A stretch of DNA of 64,000 nt from Halohasta salina (GCF_024178165.1 NZ_JAMZIE010000009.1:23663-87662); one strand, 5' to 3'. Numbered from the stretch's first letter, positions 52,125 to 61,243 are shown. Made by a program: numbers and translations. The notes: generated from the sequence alone by a model not told the origin.

Positions 52125-53528
52125 ATGAATACGACTGGCAGCGACGATCCGTCCGGTCGCCCGGCGGCTTCACGGGAGACGTTCGAGGCCATCTTCGAGC
52201 ACGCCAACGACGCGATCTTCATTGTCGACATCGAAAAAGATAGCATCGTCGACTGCAATCCCGCCGCCGAGGAACTGGTCGATTTCTCACACGAGGAACT
52301 GTTGTCGATGGACGCCTCGGAGCTCCACCCGCACAACTTCTCACAGTTCGCTTCCTTCGCCGAGACCGTTATCGAAGACGGCGACGGGTGGACCGACGAA
52401 ATCACCTGTTACCGGCGAGACGGCGAGATCGTCCCCGCCGAGATGTCGGCCTCGGTGGTCGAACTCGACGGCCGTCCGCATCTCGTCAACCACATTCGAG
52501 AGACGACCGACCGTGCCGAACGCGACTGGTTTCAATCGCTGATCGAACACGGCACCGATATCATGCTGATCGTCGCGGCCGACGGAACGGTCAGATACGA
52601 GAGTGCGTCGCTGACAACCGTGTTGGGACACGAAACGGTCCGCGACGAATCGGTTTTCGACTACGTTCATCCCGACGACGAGTCGACGCTTCGAGAGACG
52701 ATCGAGATGTTCGAGGTCATCGGCGGTAACTCGGAGAGCGCCCACGAGTTTCGATTCCGTCAGGCCGACGGCTCGTGGGCGTGGCTCGAAGCCACACTCA
52801 GCAGCCATCCCGACTCGCCGATCACCGGCTACGTGCTCAATGCTCGGGACGTGACCGCCCGCAAGGAAAGTCGCCAGCAGGCAGTCGTCCTCAACCGGAT
52901 GTTGCGTCACAATCTCCGCAACGGACTCAATGTCGTCATCGGCCACGCCGAGCAGTTCGCTGACGCCGAGACACCGGAGGTGGCTGCCAGCGGTGAGGCC
53001 GTCGTCTCGAAGGCGTGGGAACTCTACGAACAGGCCTCCTACGCGAAGGAGCTTGCCGACATCCTCGAATCGGCCCACCACACCCAACGACCACATAATC
53101 TATCGGTTCTCGTCGACGAGACGGTCGACGAACTGGCCGACTCCGATCCCGACGTCGCGTTTTCGGTCGACCTCCCCGAGCGAGTGTGTGTCATGGCTGC
53201 CCCGAAACTCGGATTGGCAGTCGAACACGTCGTCCGAAACGCCGCCGAGCACAACGACGCTGCCACTCCACGGGTCGACATCTCCGCACAGACACCCACA
53301 ACCGACGGTGGCGTCGTCGAGCTAACTGTCGCCGACAACGGACCGGGTATCCCCGCTGATGAAAAAGAGGTGCTCCTCGATGGCGAAGAAACGCCATTGA
53401 AACACGGTAGTGGGCTCGGGCTGTGGATCGTCAACTGGATCATCACCCGAACGGGTGGCCGGATTGCATTCGAGCGAAACGGGCCACGCGGCAGCCGGGT
53501 GACACTCACGCTGCCGCCGGCCGAGTGA
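52125..53528 (+). CDS. PAS sensor histidine kinase
   Basis: A 467-aa soluble kinase with two PAS domains (about 17-130 and 135-250). The phosphoacceptor helix has the halobacterial H-box NRMLRHNLRNGLNVVIGHAE. The HATPase domain (about 320-467) has EHVVRNAAEHN, VADNGPGIP and GSGLGLWIVNW. No receiver or membrane segment is present, so it senses a cytoplasmic signal. No response regulator lies adjacent; the following genes are convergent regulators. Confidence 0.93.
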   Translation: MNTTGSDDPSGRPAASRETFEAIFEHANDAIFIVDIEKDSIVDCNPAAEELVDFSHEELLSMDASELHPHNFSQFASFAETVIEDGDGWTDEITCYRRDGEIVPAEMSASVVELDGRPHLVNHIRETTDRAERDWFQSLIEHGTDIMLIVAADGTVRYESASLTTVLGHETVRDESVFDYVHPDDESTLRETIEMFEVIGGNSESAHEFRFRQADGSWAWLEATLSSHPDSPITGYVLNARDVTARKESRQQAVVLNRMLRHNLRNGLNVVIGHAEQFADAETPEVAASGEAVVSKAWELYEQASYAKELADILESAHHTQRPHNLSVLVDETVDELADSDPDVAFSVDLPERVCVMAAPKLGLAVEHVVRNAAEHNDAATPRVDISAQTPTTDGGVVELTVADNGPGIPADEKEVLLDGEETPLKHGSGLGLWIVNWIITRTGGRIAFERNGPRGSRVTLTLPPAE

Positions 53529-53568
53529 GGCCGCGAGGAAACGAACAAAAAACCCCAGACACCCCAAC

Positions 53569-54015
53569 TCACACGTCCGATGCGATCCGTTCGTTCCACT
53601 GCGTGGTGTCGATGGTCGAGGCTGCGGCCTCGGTCCAGCGGTCGAGCGCCTCGCGGAGTCGGTTGGTGACGGTCTCGCTCGGCTCGGCGAAGTACGCATA
53701 AAAGTAGCCGCCACTCTCCAGGAGGCGTCGCTGTCGACACACCAGTCCCGCCTCGTCGAGCCGAGTGAGCGACCGGTTGACGTTACTCCGGTCGCGATCG
53801 AGTTCGGCAGCGAGCTCCTTGGTCGACGCACCGGGCTGGGAACTGACCGCATCATAGGTGGCCAGATCCTGCGACCGAAGTCCCAAAACGGTCTGGGCCA
53901 CTGTGACTGCCGAGGGGTCAGGAGTTCGCGTTGACGGCTCGGAGTCAGGATCACACCGGTTGGCCATGAGCGCCGACCAATCGCGGGGGGCTCCCGATTC
54001 GGCACCGCTGCTCAT
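53569..54015 (-). CDS. TrmB/MarR-like winged-helix regulator
   Basis: A 148-aa protein with a helix-turn-helix region (about 45-110): GLRSQDLATYDAVSSQPGAS, ELAAELDRDRSNVNRSLTRL and DEAGLVCRQRR. The N-terminus is disordered and the C-terminus is a helix, perhaps for dimerisation. Its start overlaps the HxlR-type gene upstream by 4 bp (ATGA), so the two regulators form a pair. Confidence 0.85.
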   Translation of the reverse strand: MSSGAESGAPRDWSALMANRCDPDSEPSTRTPDPSAVTVAQTVLGLRSQDLATYDAVSSQPGASTKELAAELDRDRSNVNRSLTRLDEAGLVCRQRRLLESGGYFYAYFAEPSETVTNRLREALDRWTEAAASTIDTTQWNERIASDV

Positions 54016-54458
54016 TGGTCGGCCCCCGTGGAGTGGCCGCCGGAAGAGACGGCTGCGGCGACCGGCTCGGTTCCCACAGTAGTCGTGGGTGTCGACCCCG
54101 TCTCCCGGTGGTCGAGATTCGCCTGTCCCCAGTCGAGCATCGCGGCGAGGACGGTTTCGAGGTCGTGGCCCGCGTCGGTGAGCGTGTACCGGACCCGGAC
54201 CGGTTTGTCGCTGACGACCGCTCGGTCGACCAGCCCCCGGTTTTCAAGCGCCGAGAGGCTGTCCGAGAGCATCTTGTTTGAGACCCCGTCGATGGAGTCG
54301 TGGAGGTCGCTGAAGCCGCGGTCGTCCTCAACGCACAGTTCGTTGAGGATTACCGGATACCACTTGTGGCCGATAATCGAGGCCATCTCGATCAGCGTTC
54401 CCTGTGCAGCGGTGTCGGTCGCGTACTGTCGACCGTGTGTGGAGCAGTTGGTTGCCAT
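54012..54458 (-). CDS. HxlR-family transcriptional regulator
   Basis: A 148-aa protein with the HxlR winged helix: IIGHKWYPVILNELCVEDDR, DSIDGVSNKMLSDSLSALEN, GLVDR and VRYTLTDAGHDLETVLAAM. An N-terminal Cys (NCST) is often redox-sensing in HxlR proteins. A disordered tail of about 35 residues follows. It is the first gene of a two-regulator operon. The upstream region has repeated CCGAGATA/CCGAGTATC half-sites that could be its operator. Confidence 0.9.
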   Translation of the reverse strand: MATNCSTHGRQYATDTAAQGTLIEMASIIGHKWYPVILNELCVEDDRGFSDLHDSIDGVSNKMLSDSLSALENRGLVDRAVVSDKPVRVRYTLTDAGHDLETVLAAMLDWGQANLDHRETGSTPTTTVGTEPVAAAVSSGGHSTGADQ

Positions 54459-54545
54459 CGTATCTCATCCATCACCGAGTATCTCCTTGGATACCGTTCC
54501 TAGATACGTCGGCCCCACCTATACCGAGATACATCGGCATGGGAA
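54459..54545. promoter_or_regulatory. Promoter/operator region of the HxlR-type operon
   Basis: On the plus strand CCGAGTATCTCC, CTAGATACGTCGG, CCGAGATACATCGG and the related GAACGG repeats cluster within 70 bp. Such repeated half-sites suggest autoregulation by the HxlR-type protein. The IS200/IS605 element begins right beside it. Confidence 0.35.
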
Positions 54546-54650
54546 CGGTTGGTATGTGAACTACCCTACCCTACCCTACTCGCTCACGGCTAACGCCGTT
54601 CGCTCCTTGAGGGTAGGGCTTCCTGCTTCAACGACGCGCTTTGCAGATAC
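54546..54650 (-). ncRNA. Probable omega RNA (reRNA) at the tnpB 3' end
   Basis: TnpB proteins use a guide RNA made from the tnpB 3' end and the element's right-end hairpin, with the guide taken from flanking DNA. Here the stem-rich sequence after the tnpB stop (minus strand) fits that position. The assignment is from family knowledge; the exact ends are not visible. Confidence 0.45.
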
Positions 54651-55817
54651 AGGCGTATCCACAGGGAGCGCAGTCTCCACAGGCGTTCTTTCGGAGTGCC
54701 CCACTCCTACATCTTCGAGACCGCGAGACAGAATCTTCCACGCTGCGTTCGCGTCCCTGTCCGCCTCAAACCCGCAGGCAGGACAGGAGTGTTCACGGAC
54801 CCACAACGGCTTTCGCGTCGAAACGCCGCATGACGCGCACTCCTTGGTCATCCCTCTCGGGTTGACCGCCACGAAGTGCGTTCCTTCACGCTCGCATTTG
54901 TACTCAAGCAACGAGAGGAACGTTCGCCACGCAGCAGACGCCGTGTTGCGGCTGTTCGACGGGGATTCTATCATCCCCTTCACATTCAGGGCTTCGACTG
55001 CCACGAGGTCGTATTCCAGAGCGTAGTAGTTAGAGAGCTTGTGCAAGAAGTCGCGGCGCTTCCGTCGGAGGTCGGCGTGACACTCCGCGACTTGACGCCG
55101 TTGCTTCTCGTAGTTGTTCGACCCGTGTTGTTTGCGCGAGAGCTTCCGTTGCTCGCGCTCCAAGCGGTCGCGTTCGTCTGAGAGGTCGAGCGACCCGACC
55201 GCCGTGCCGTCGGTGTCGTGGGCGTACTTGAGAATCCCCACGTCGATACCGACGCACTTCTCGGGGTTCTCAGGCGGTTCGGGTGGTTCACGGTCCATTT
55301 CGACGCCGAACGTGGCGAACCACTCGCCCGTCGGTTCCTTCTTGACCGTGACCTGTTTGAGCGTGGCGTCGTCGGGGATGGCGCGGTGGAGCCGAATCGG
55401 GATGTCCGCGAGTTTTGAGAGTGACAGGACAGTCTGACCGCCCTTCTTGTCGAGCTTGAAGCCAGACTGACTGTAGGTGAAACTGCGGAACCCCCGTGGC
55501 GGCTTCCACTTGAGTTGGCCGACGCCGTAGCCGTTCTCTTTGAGCGCCGAGAGTCCTTTGAGGTTGTCGAACAGGCGTTCCACGACGGTTTGGAGAACCT
55601 TCGAGTACACGTCCGAGAGGCCGTCCCACCACTTCTTGAGGTCGGGGAGTTCCGACCGTAGGGTGGTCATGGACGGCAGTTCACCGTGTTCGTCTTGATA
55701 CTCGTTGAGACGGTAGAGCGTGTGGTTGTACAGTTGCCGACAAATGTCTCGGTGGCGGTCCAACTCCTCTCGGTGGGCGTCGGACGGCTTGAGACGGTAC
55801 TTGTAGGCGTAGTACAT
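54576..55817 (-). CDS. tnpB: TnpB, RNA-guided nuclease of IS200/IS605
   Basis: A 413-aa protein with an N-terminal helix-turn-helix/wedge region and QSGFKLDKKGGQTVLSLSK. The split RuvC residues are D192 (VGIDVGILKY), E275 (LVAVEALNVKGM) and D355 (ADRDANAAW). The zinc finger has C327, C330, C345 and C348. All catalytic residues are present, so it should be active as an RNA-guided DNA endonuclease. It begins one nucleotide after the tnpA stop. The relic at 1-837 is a diverged homologue. Confidence 0.95.
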   Translation of the reverse strand: MYYAYKYRLKPSDAHREELDRHRDICRQLYNHTLYRLNEYQDEHGELPSMTTLRSELPDLKKWWDGLSDVYSKVLQTVVERLFDNLKGLSALKENGYGVGQLKWKPPRGFRSFTYSQSGFKLDKKGGQTVLSLSKLADIPIRLHRAIPDDATLKQVTVKKEPTGEWFATFGVEMDREPPEPPENPEKCVGIDVGILKYAHDTDGTAVGSLDLSDERDRLEREQRKLSRKQHGSNNYEKQRRQVAECHADLRRKRRDFLHKLSNYYALEYDLVAVEALNVKGMIESPSNSRNTASAAWRTFLSLLEYKCEREGTHFVAVNPRGMTKECASCGVSTRKPLWVREHSCPACGFEADRDANAAWKILSRGLEDVGVGHSERTPVETALPVDTPVSAKRVVEAGSPTLKERTALAVSE

Positions 55818-55818
55818 T

Positions 55819-56223
55819 CTACTCGCGTTGGTCCTCTACATACTGTTTCAGCACATCCAGCGACACTTGCCCCGTCGAGATGAGGCAGTACGAGTCGTTC
55901 CAGAACGAGTCGCCCCACAGTTCGGTCTTGAGTTCGTCCGCGTACTCGTTGCGGATACGGCGGGCGGTCGCGCCCTTGGCCGTGTTGATGAACTTCACGA
56001 GGTCTGTGGTTGGCTTCGCTCGGAAGAGGATGTGTACGTGGTCGTCCTCGCCGTCGAGGTTCGTCAGTTCGACACCATAGTTGTCCGTGAACCCGCTGAT
56101 GACCTCGTGGATGAATTGGGTTCGCTCCTCGGTTAGCACTCCGCGCCGATACTTTGTGGTGAGTATCAGGTGGTAGTGCAGGGAATACGTCGAGTGTGCT
56201 CCCGAGTCGAGATCGTACTCCAT
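55819..56223 (-). CDS. tnpA: TnpA, IS200-like HUH transposase
   Basis: A 134-aa Y1-type single-strand transposase. The HUH motif is DHVHILF (H62, H64) and the catalytic Tyr is Y128 in LKQYVEDQ. It cuts and rejoins single-stranded element ends at the terminal hairpins. Length and motifs are complete. Confidence 0.95.
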   Translation of the reverse strand: MEYDLDSGAHSTYSLHYHLILTTKYRRGVLTEERTQFIHEVISGFTDNYGVELTNLDGEDDHVHILFRAKPTTDLVKFINTAKGATARRIRNEYADELKTELWGDSFWNDSYCLISTGQVSLDVLKQYVEDQRE

Positions 56224-56446
56224 TGAGTTCGGTCAATATAATACTATCCTACTGTTAAAACGTTGCGACTGCGTGGGTCTGTGGGCCTGTCACCGAATCG
56301 TGTATGAGAACTATGCGGCGCTGTATCCCCTCCCTGCTCGCGCCTTCCCTTCGGTCGGCACTCGCTGAGGAAGGGGGCTTAGCACCTACTTTCAGCTAAG
56401 TACCAAATGGTATTCTACACAAACTCAGAGTTACTGTAGGATGAGC

Positions 56447-56971
56447 TCACTGAGACGGGTCTTCAACTGGAGCATTCATGTCTGTCACCTGTATTATGAG
56501 TATACTATTTATTTCATCTATACCATCGATAGTTCCAGTAATCTGGAGTTCAGATATTGGTGTTGGACCAACAACAATTACATCATTTTCGCGGAAATTT
56601 TGGATGGAGCCTTGAATATGAATTTTCCCTCGGCAAATATTTGGATGATGAACGCTTGAGAGGTTGACTTCCACAACATCCACGTCCTCAATAACCTCAG
56701 AGTTCCGCATCAATCGAACAGTTGCTGAATCGTCGATCTGCTCAATTTCAAGTGTTTCGTATGCTTTTGCGGTCGGTTTATACCCTCCTGTTGGACCAGG
56801 TACGCCCTCAACAAGCCTGAGAGACTTGAGGTTCTGCATATGATTGTGGACCGTCCCGGAATCCCGGTTTACTTCCATAGCAAGGTCGCCGGTTTTGATT
56901 GGATCATTGGTCTGCTGATAGAGGTCAATTAATCCAGAGAGCATCTTTCTTTGACTCGAAGTCAAATTCAT
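56447..56971 (-). CDS. Winged-helix regulator with C-terminal ligand-type domain
   Basis: A 174-aa protein. The N-terminal winged helix (about 1-75) has LTSSQRKMLSGLIDLYQQTN, GTVHNHMQNLKSLRLVEGV and PTGGYKPTAKAYETL. The C-terminal half is a beta-rich domain with SSVHHPNICRGKIHIQGSIQ and GPTPISELQITGTIDG. I recall this combination as a conserved halobacterial regulator of unknown ligand. TATA-like TTTATAATA lies about 33 nt upstream of the start. Confidence 0.82.
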   Translation of the reverse strand: MNLTSSQRKMLSGLIDLYQQTNDPIKTGDLAMEVNRDSGTVHNHMQNLKSLRLVEGVPGPTGGYKPTAKAYETLEIEQIDDSATVRLMRNSEVIEDVDVVEVNLSSVHHPNICRGKIHIQGSIQNFRENDVIVVGPTPISELQITGTIDGIDEINSILIIQVTDMNAPVEDPSQ

Positions 56972-57027
56972 TGCAGGTAAATAAACTTATGATTACATAT
57001 TATAAATACATTACTGTCATACATAGT

Positions 57028-58320
57028 ACTCGGCTCTGCACGTTTAACTAGGATCCAAGAAAACACAGTATTGACAGCCAATTCCGCCGATTACGGACTT
57101 CCTATCGTGCACTGATCCACTGGATGACTTCGATTCGCTGTCGTATCACCAAATACAGCACGCCAAAACGTACGTGACAGGTCTTGCTGCGGCCAGCAGC
57201 AAGACCGTCACTGGAATAGCACGAGAGGTCCTTCCTGCTGGAAGCGACCGGGCACTCAACAAATTCATCACCGAGTATGATTGGGACGAAGATCAGCTTA
57301 ACCACGAGCGGTTAGAGGAACTGCAAAATCACGGTGAGACGCGGTGGTCGAAGGACGGCTACATTGTCATCGACGATTCAGTGCTCCAGCGAACCGGGAA
57401 GGAACTTCCCGGTGCTGGATCGTTCTATGATCACAGCGAAGGCGAGCCTGTCTGGGGACAAGATCTCGTCTATGCGTTCTATACTGACCACAAAACGTCC
57501 TATCCTCTGGCATTTCGCCAGTACGAGAAAGCTGATGACGACGAGGAGGACGTAGAAGCGACGAAGTATGAGCTTGCACAAGAGATAATCACGGAACTCG
57601 AAGAAGAGATAGGTGTACCTGCGGTCACCTATCTCTTCGATTCGTGGTTCGCTCACGGTTCTGAGTTGATCAAGCATGTCGAATCCTACCGAAAGGACTG
57701 GATTGGACCTCTCCGGAGCAATCGACAGGTCACATTTGATGGCGAAGAGAAGCGGGTCGATGCGTTCGCAGAGAGTATCGACACTGAAGAACGGGAGATT
57801 GACGATGAGGTCTACAACATCTGGACGAAAACGCTGCCTGTATCAAAATTGGGTGAGGTCCGGCTGGTAATCACCGAGAAAGAAGTTGACGAGGACGAAG
57901 AGAATCCGATCAAGTATTTTGCGACGAACAAGGTTGACGCTCCGTCAGCTCATATCATTCGAAGCTACTCCCAGAGGTGGCGAATTGAGACATTCTTCGA
58001 GGACTCGAAAGAGGATCTTGGCCTTGGAGGCTGCGAGGTGCGTGATTCTGACGGTGCCAGTCGGCACTGGCACCTTCAGATGTTGACCTACAGTCTGCTT
58101 CGGCTTGGTTCTCCGTCGAGCGTCTCGGAGCGACTCGTCTCGAAAGCCTCGTCGCTCCGAGCCCAGCTTGAACACGGCCTCAAAGAGACGATCTACAACA
58201 TGTTTTCGTGGGTGCGTGAGCAGCCAGACCGTGATCTTGATGGACTGATGGAAGACATCGACCATCTCTTCCTCCATTCAGAGGGCTCTGAGGGTTGTAT
58301 ATAAACGTGCAGAGCCGAGT
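57028..58320 (+). mobile_element. IS4/IS701-type insertion sequence, 1293 bp, with TIRs and 5-bp TSD
   Basis: Perfect 19-bp terminal inverted repeats: ACTCGGCTCTGCACGTTTA (57028-57046) and its complement (58302-58320). Flanks carry the direct repeat ATAGT at 57023-57027 and 58321-58325, consistent with target duplication. One transposase fills the element and its stop codon lies inside the right TIR. Confidence 0.9.
57075..58304 (+). CDS. IS4/IS701-superfamily DDE transposase
   Basis: Catalytic elements: IVIDDSVLQRTGKELPG (first Asp), TYLFDSWFAHG (second Asp) and the YREK signature YSQRWRIETFFEDSK with the Glu. Homologous sequence (ITDFLSCTDPLDDFDS, YHQIQHAKTYV) continues upstream of the GTG at 57174, in the same frame. 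That frame opens at 57075 and has no ATG. The native start codon therefore seems mutated or non-standard, which may silence the copy. Confidence 0.85.
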   Translation, partial: QPIPPITDFLSCTDPLDDFDSLSYHQIQHAKTYVTGLAAASSKTVTGIAREVLPAGSDRALNKFITEYDWDEDQLNHERLEELQNHGETRWSKDGYIVIDDSVLQRTGKELPGAGSFYDHSEGEPVWGQDLVYAFYTDHKTSYPLAFRQYEKADDDEEDVEATKYELAQEIITELEEEIGVPAVTYLFDSWFAHGSELIKHVESYRKDWIGPLRSNRQVTFDGEEKRVDAFAESIDTEEREIDDEVYNIWTKTLPVSKLGEVRLVITEKEVDEDEENPIKYFATNKVDAPSAHIIRSYSQRWRIETFFEDSKEDLGLGGCEVRDSDGASRHWHLQMLTYSLLRLGSPSSVSERLVSKASSLRAQLEHGLKETIYNMFSWVREQPDRDLDGLMEDIDHLFLHSEGSEGCI

Positions 58321-58383
58321 ATAGTATAGTGTATAAGTCGAATACACCCGTCTTTAGCCGGATGATAAAACCGACAGAACAAG

Positions 58384-58520
58384 AATTGACATCCTCCTCG
58401 CCGTAAACGACAAGACTTCCCGAGCGTTGGGATATTAGGATTTGCAACAACCTGCTCGCTCGGTGCGAAACACCCCGAAGTTTGATTAAACAGGTAGGCT
58501 ACTGTTCACGGCGGGCAAGG
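58384..58520. repeat. IS200/IS605-type end relic (TTGACATCCTCCTCGCCGTAAACGA family)
   Basis: TTGACATCCTCCTCGCCGTA begins at 58385. It is followed by sequence typical of haloarchaeal IS200/IS605 ends. Related copies are at 61246-61275 and, much shorter, at about 34132-34144. No transposase gene is attached. Confidence 0.55.
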
Positions 58521-58558
58521 ATATCACACAACTTCTCACTAAAATTATATGAGAAAGA

Positions 58559-58567
58559 ATATTATAG
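58559..58567 (+). promoter_or_regulatory. TATA-like element for the cis-prenyltransferase gene
   Basis: ATATTATAG is centred about 29 nt before the ATG at 58592, the spacing for a leaderless haloarchaeal transcript. Confidence 0.5.
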
Positions 58568-58591
58568 CTACGTGAAGATAGTTCTGAGTAG

Positions 58592-59563
58592 ATGTATTCG
58601 TGGGTGAGTCGACAACTACGGCGAGCATACGAGCAGGTGCTTCGCCGAGAGGTCGGCGAGGGGCCAACCCACGTCGGCATTATCCAAGACGGCAATCGGC
58701 GCTATGCCCGCAAACAAGGTGGCGAAACGCCGGAGGGTCACCAAGCGGGTGCCAATACTTCCGAACAGGTGCTCAACTGGTGTGAAGAGCTCGACATTTC
58801 GGAGCTGACGCTGTATGCCTTTTCGACGGAGAATTTCGATCGGCCGCTCAAAGAGCGCGAACCCCTCTTCGATATTATCGAATCAAAGCTCTACGAACTC
58901 GCCGATAGCCAGCGAGTACACGACGCTGAGGTCTGTATTCGGGCTCTCGGAGAGATTCAACGGCTCCCCGAGCGAATTCAATCTGCGATTGAGTATGCTG
59001 AAACCGAAACAAACCAGTACAGCGGCTTTCGGCTCAATGTCGCCTTGGCATACGGTGGCCGGAACGAACTGCTGCGTGCGGCCTGTGATGTGACCGCTGC
59101 CATTGAGGCAGGTGACCTCCGACCCAAGGAGATCGACGTCGAGACCATTGAGTCTCACCTCTACCGCCAGCCGATTCGGGATGTTGATCTCATCATCCGG
59201 ACCGGCGGCGACGAACGGACCTCGAATTTCCTGCCGTGGCACGCCAACGGCAATGAGGCTGCCGTGTATTTTTGTGCGCCCTACTGGCCGGAGTTCTCGA
59301 AAATCGACTTCCTCCGTGGGATCCGCACTTATGAAGCCCGTGAGCACTCTTGGCAGCAGACCAGAATCGAACGGGCAGTTACACTCATTCAAGCTCTCGG
59401 TGATATCGAAATCGCTGAAGCTCACGGGATCGGGCGTCGACTTCGCAACCAACTGCCGGATCGCGGAACCGAGAAAGTAACGGACAAACTCCCTATACAG
59501 CACGTATCTGAGTCTAAAGAGCCTACTGAGACAGATCAGGCACAAACAGGGCCTGCGGACTGA
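58592..59563 (+). CDS. uppS: Cis-prenyltransferase (UppS family)
   Basis: A 323-aa enzyme that condenses isopentenyl units into a long-chain polyprenyl diphosphate. In archaea this feeds the dolichyl phosphate lipid carrier for N-glycosylation. Catalytic Asp33 is in VGIIQDGNRRYAR. SELTLYAFSTENFDRP, LNVALAYGGRNELL and LIIRTGGDERTSNFLPWHAN complete the family motifs. A C-terminal tail of about 50 acidic residues is extra. Nearby surface glycoproteins make a local role plausible but not proven. Confidence 0.94.
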   Translation: MYSWVSRQLRRAYEQVLRREVGEGPTHVGIIQDGNRRYARKQGGETPEGHQAGANTSEQVLNWCEELDISELTLYAFSTENFDRPLKEREPLFDIIESKLYELADSQRVHDAEVCIRALGEIQRLPERIQSAIEYAETETNQYSGFRLNVALAYGGRNELLRAACDVTAAIEAGDLRPKEIDVETIESHLYRQPIRDVDLIIRTGGDERTSNFLPWHANGNEAAVYFCAPYWPEFSKIDFLRGIRTYEAREHSWQQTRIERAVTLIQALGDIEIAEAHGIGRRLRNQLPDRGTEKVTDKLPIQHVSESKEPTETDQAQTGPAD

Positions 59564-59878
59564 TTCGAATTCATTCTCCTGTTGCCGTCAATGAGACCAG
59601 TGTCGAAACACCTTCATTTATACTCTTAGGTGAACTGCCACAGGGTCAAGCCCCGAGGTACTCGCCTTGTTTCCTCTGTAGAGGATTGTTGGTCAGTTCT
59701 CAGCAGTTGGAAGTCACAGCCGGCAAAGGTACCACGGACGTATCATCCGATAAACAATGTTCCCAACCAAGACGTTTGTCTCGGAACATTGAACTGCGAC
59801 CCTGCTACGATAGGTTCGCTGGCGTGACGGCGTCTATTGCTCACGTTGCCGTGCCGCATCCGTGATTTGGTACGGAAG
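59564..59878. repeat. Intergenic region with IS200/IS605-type end and 9-bp inverted repeat
   Basis: GGGTCAAGCCCCGAGG and ACTCGCCTTGTTTCCTCTGT (about 59630-59684) match the relics at 10262 and 63612. Downstream, CAATGTTCC (59755-59763) and GGAACATTG (59783-59791) form a perfect 9-bp inverted repeat with a 19-nt loop. No gene is supported. Confidence 0.55.
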
Positions 59879-60898
59879 CTATCGGTCGTAGAAGCGCATA
59901 GTCAGAGACGTCAGCATCACCGCAATGACTGCGAGTGGGAATGTAAAACCGGGAATCGTGCTTGAGGTTTCGGACTGTGTGTCCGTCTGTCCCTGGTCGT
60001 CCTCACTAGAGGTGTCTGTCTGATCACCTTCATCAGGTTCTGGGTCTGGGAGTTCTTCTGTGGCTTCAGGATCTTTGATCTGTCCGGAGGGCTCGTTGGT
60101 GTCATTGGGAGTCTCGTTGTCTGTCGTCTCATCCCCGTCAGTATTTTCGTTGTCTGTCGTCTCATCCCCGTCAGTATTCTCGTTGTCACCGACGATGACC
60201 TCGTTTGTACTACTAACGCCGAGTATTTCTTGCTCGTTATAGACTGTATTAGTTCCACGGACGTTTGCATAAACTGAATATGACCCGTCAGAAAGTGGGT
60301 CTGTAGAAACAGTCGCTGTATAGGAGTCGCCGTTTTCGGAAGCGGTTTCTGTTATCTGTGATTCTTGTCCGGCAACAACAACTTCAACGCGGTCAGCCGT
60401 TAAATCGGATCCAGTTTGGCTGAGAGAGATGTCCGCTGTAAATGAGTCGCCAGACGAGACCTGATCTGGCGTGTCAAGATCTACACCATAGCCCTTAATC
60501 ACCAGTGGATGTATCACTTGCGTCGTTCCTTGTTCTTGCAGGGCAAACATATACGTGCCGGGGTCTTGACCGCTCAGATCGAATGTTAACTTACTATCCC
60601 CAGTTCCAGATTCCCGAATTACCGGGGTTTGGCTGGAGTTATATAAATAAACGCGATAGAACTGGTTATCCGGAGCATCAACTGTTAAATCAACACTGCT
60701 ATCTGGTTCAGCTCTTCCCAGGGCTGATACCTCGTATGTGGTACTCCGAAGCGTGATTTCGCGGGTGGGGGTGTCGACACTATCTGGAGTGCTGAGTTGA
60801 TAACTAGACTGGGCTACGACTCCTGGCGCAGTAGCCATTAGAATCATAACAGCCACCATGACGAGCAGGATTGATGTGTGACCCGGAATCCGTACCAT
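59879..60898 (-). CDS. Secreted surface protein with PGF-like C-terminal anchor
   Basis: A 339-aa protein with a signal peptide (1-29) and two beta-sandwich-like ectodomain parts (about 40-130 and 135-235). A low-complexity Asp/Glu/Thr linker includes a duplicated NTDGDETTDNE unit. The C-terminus STIPGFTFPLAVIAVML...RFYDR is a PGF-like motif, one membrane segment and basic residues. This resembles PGF-CTERM sorting signals processed by archaeosortase. Probably a cell-surface glycoprotein of unknown role. Confidence 0.85.
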   Translation of the reverse strand: MVRIPGHTSILLVMVAVMILMATAPGVVAQSSYQLSTPDSVDTPTREITLRSTTYEVSALGRAEPDSSVDLTVDAPDNQFYRVYLYNSSQTPVIRESGTGDSKLTFDLSGQDPGTYMFALQEQGTTQVIHPLVIKGYGVDLDTPDQVSSGDSFTADISLSQTGSDLTADRVEVVVAGQESQITETASENGDSYTATVSTDPLSDGSYSVYANVRGTNTVYNEQEILGVSSTNEVIVGDNENTDGDETTDNENTDGDETTDNETPNDTNEPSGQIKDPEATEELPDPEPDEGDQTDTSSEDDQGQTDTQSETSSTIPGFTFPLAVIAVMLTSLTMRFYDR

Positions 60899-60984
60899 AC
60901 CCAGTCTGTCTTACACAGTTACATAACTCTATTCCATATACTCTCGGTCAAAGATTTTGACACTCTGAAGAAACAACTGGTCAC

Positions 60985-61216
60985 ATGACCCAGGAAGGGG
61001 GCAAGATTCCTGAGTTGACAAAGGGTCGAGTCCGCGAGCATCTCGCGGACGAGACCGATCCGAAGGCGATCAAGCGTCTTACCGCCGCACGAAAATATCT
61101 GGAAGAACTCTCCTGATGAGATTGAAGCAAAGTACGGCTGGGATTGCCAGACGGTATACAACGGGTTGAATCGGTTCGAAGAGCGCGGCTTTCAGGCCGC
61201 GCTCTACGATGATTGA
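60985..61216 (+). pseudogene. IS630-type transposase N-terminal fragment, frameshifted
   Basis: The first frame from ATG 60985 reads VREHLADETDPKAIKRLTAA and RKYLEELS, then TGA. A one-base shift at about 61113 restores DEIEAKYGWDCQTVYNGLNR and FEERGFQAALYDD. This is the helix-turn-helix N-terminus of IS630-like transposases. The DDE domain is missing. Confidence 0.75.
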
Positions 61217-61243
61217 GTTGAAATCGCCCTCGTCGGTCATAGT

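Larger units (their letters stand above)
54546..56400 (-). mobile_element. Complete IS200/IS605-family element (tnpA + tnpB)
   Basis: The element contains the HUH transposase tnpA and tnpB in order on the minus strand. The right end has the hairpin AAGCCCTACCCTC...GAGTAGGGTAGGG at about 54546-54620. The left end probably lies at about 56330-56405, where CTTAGC/GCTAAG and a C-rich imperfect palindrome occur. As expected for this family there are no terminal inverted repeats or target duplication. Both genes look intact, so it may be active. Confidence 0.85.
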
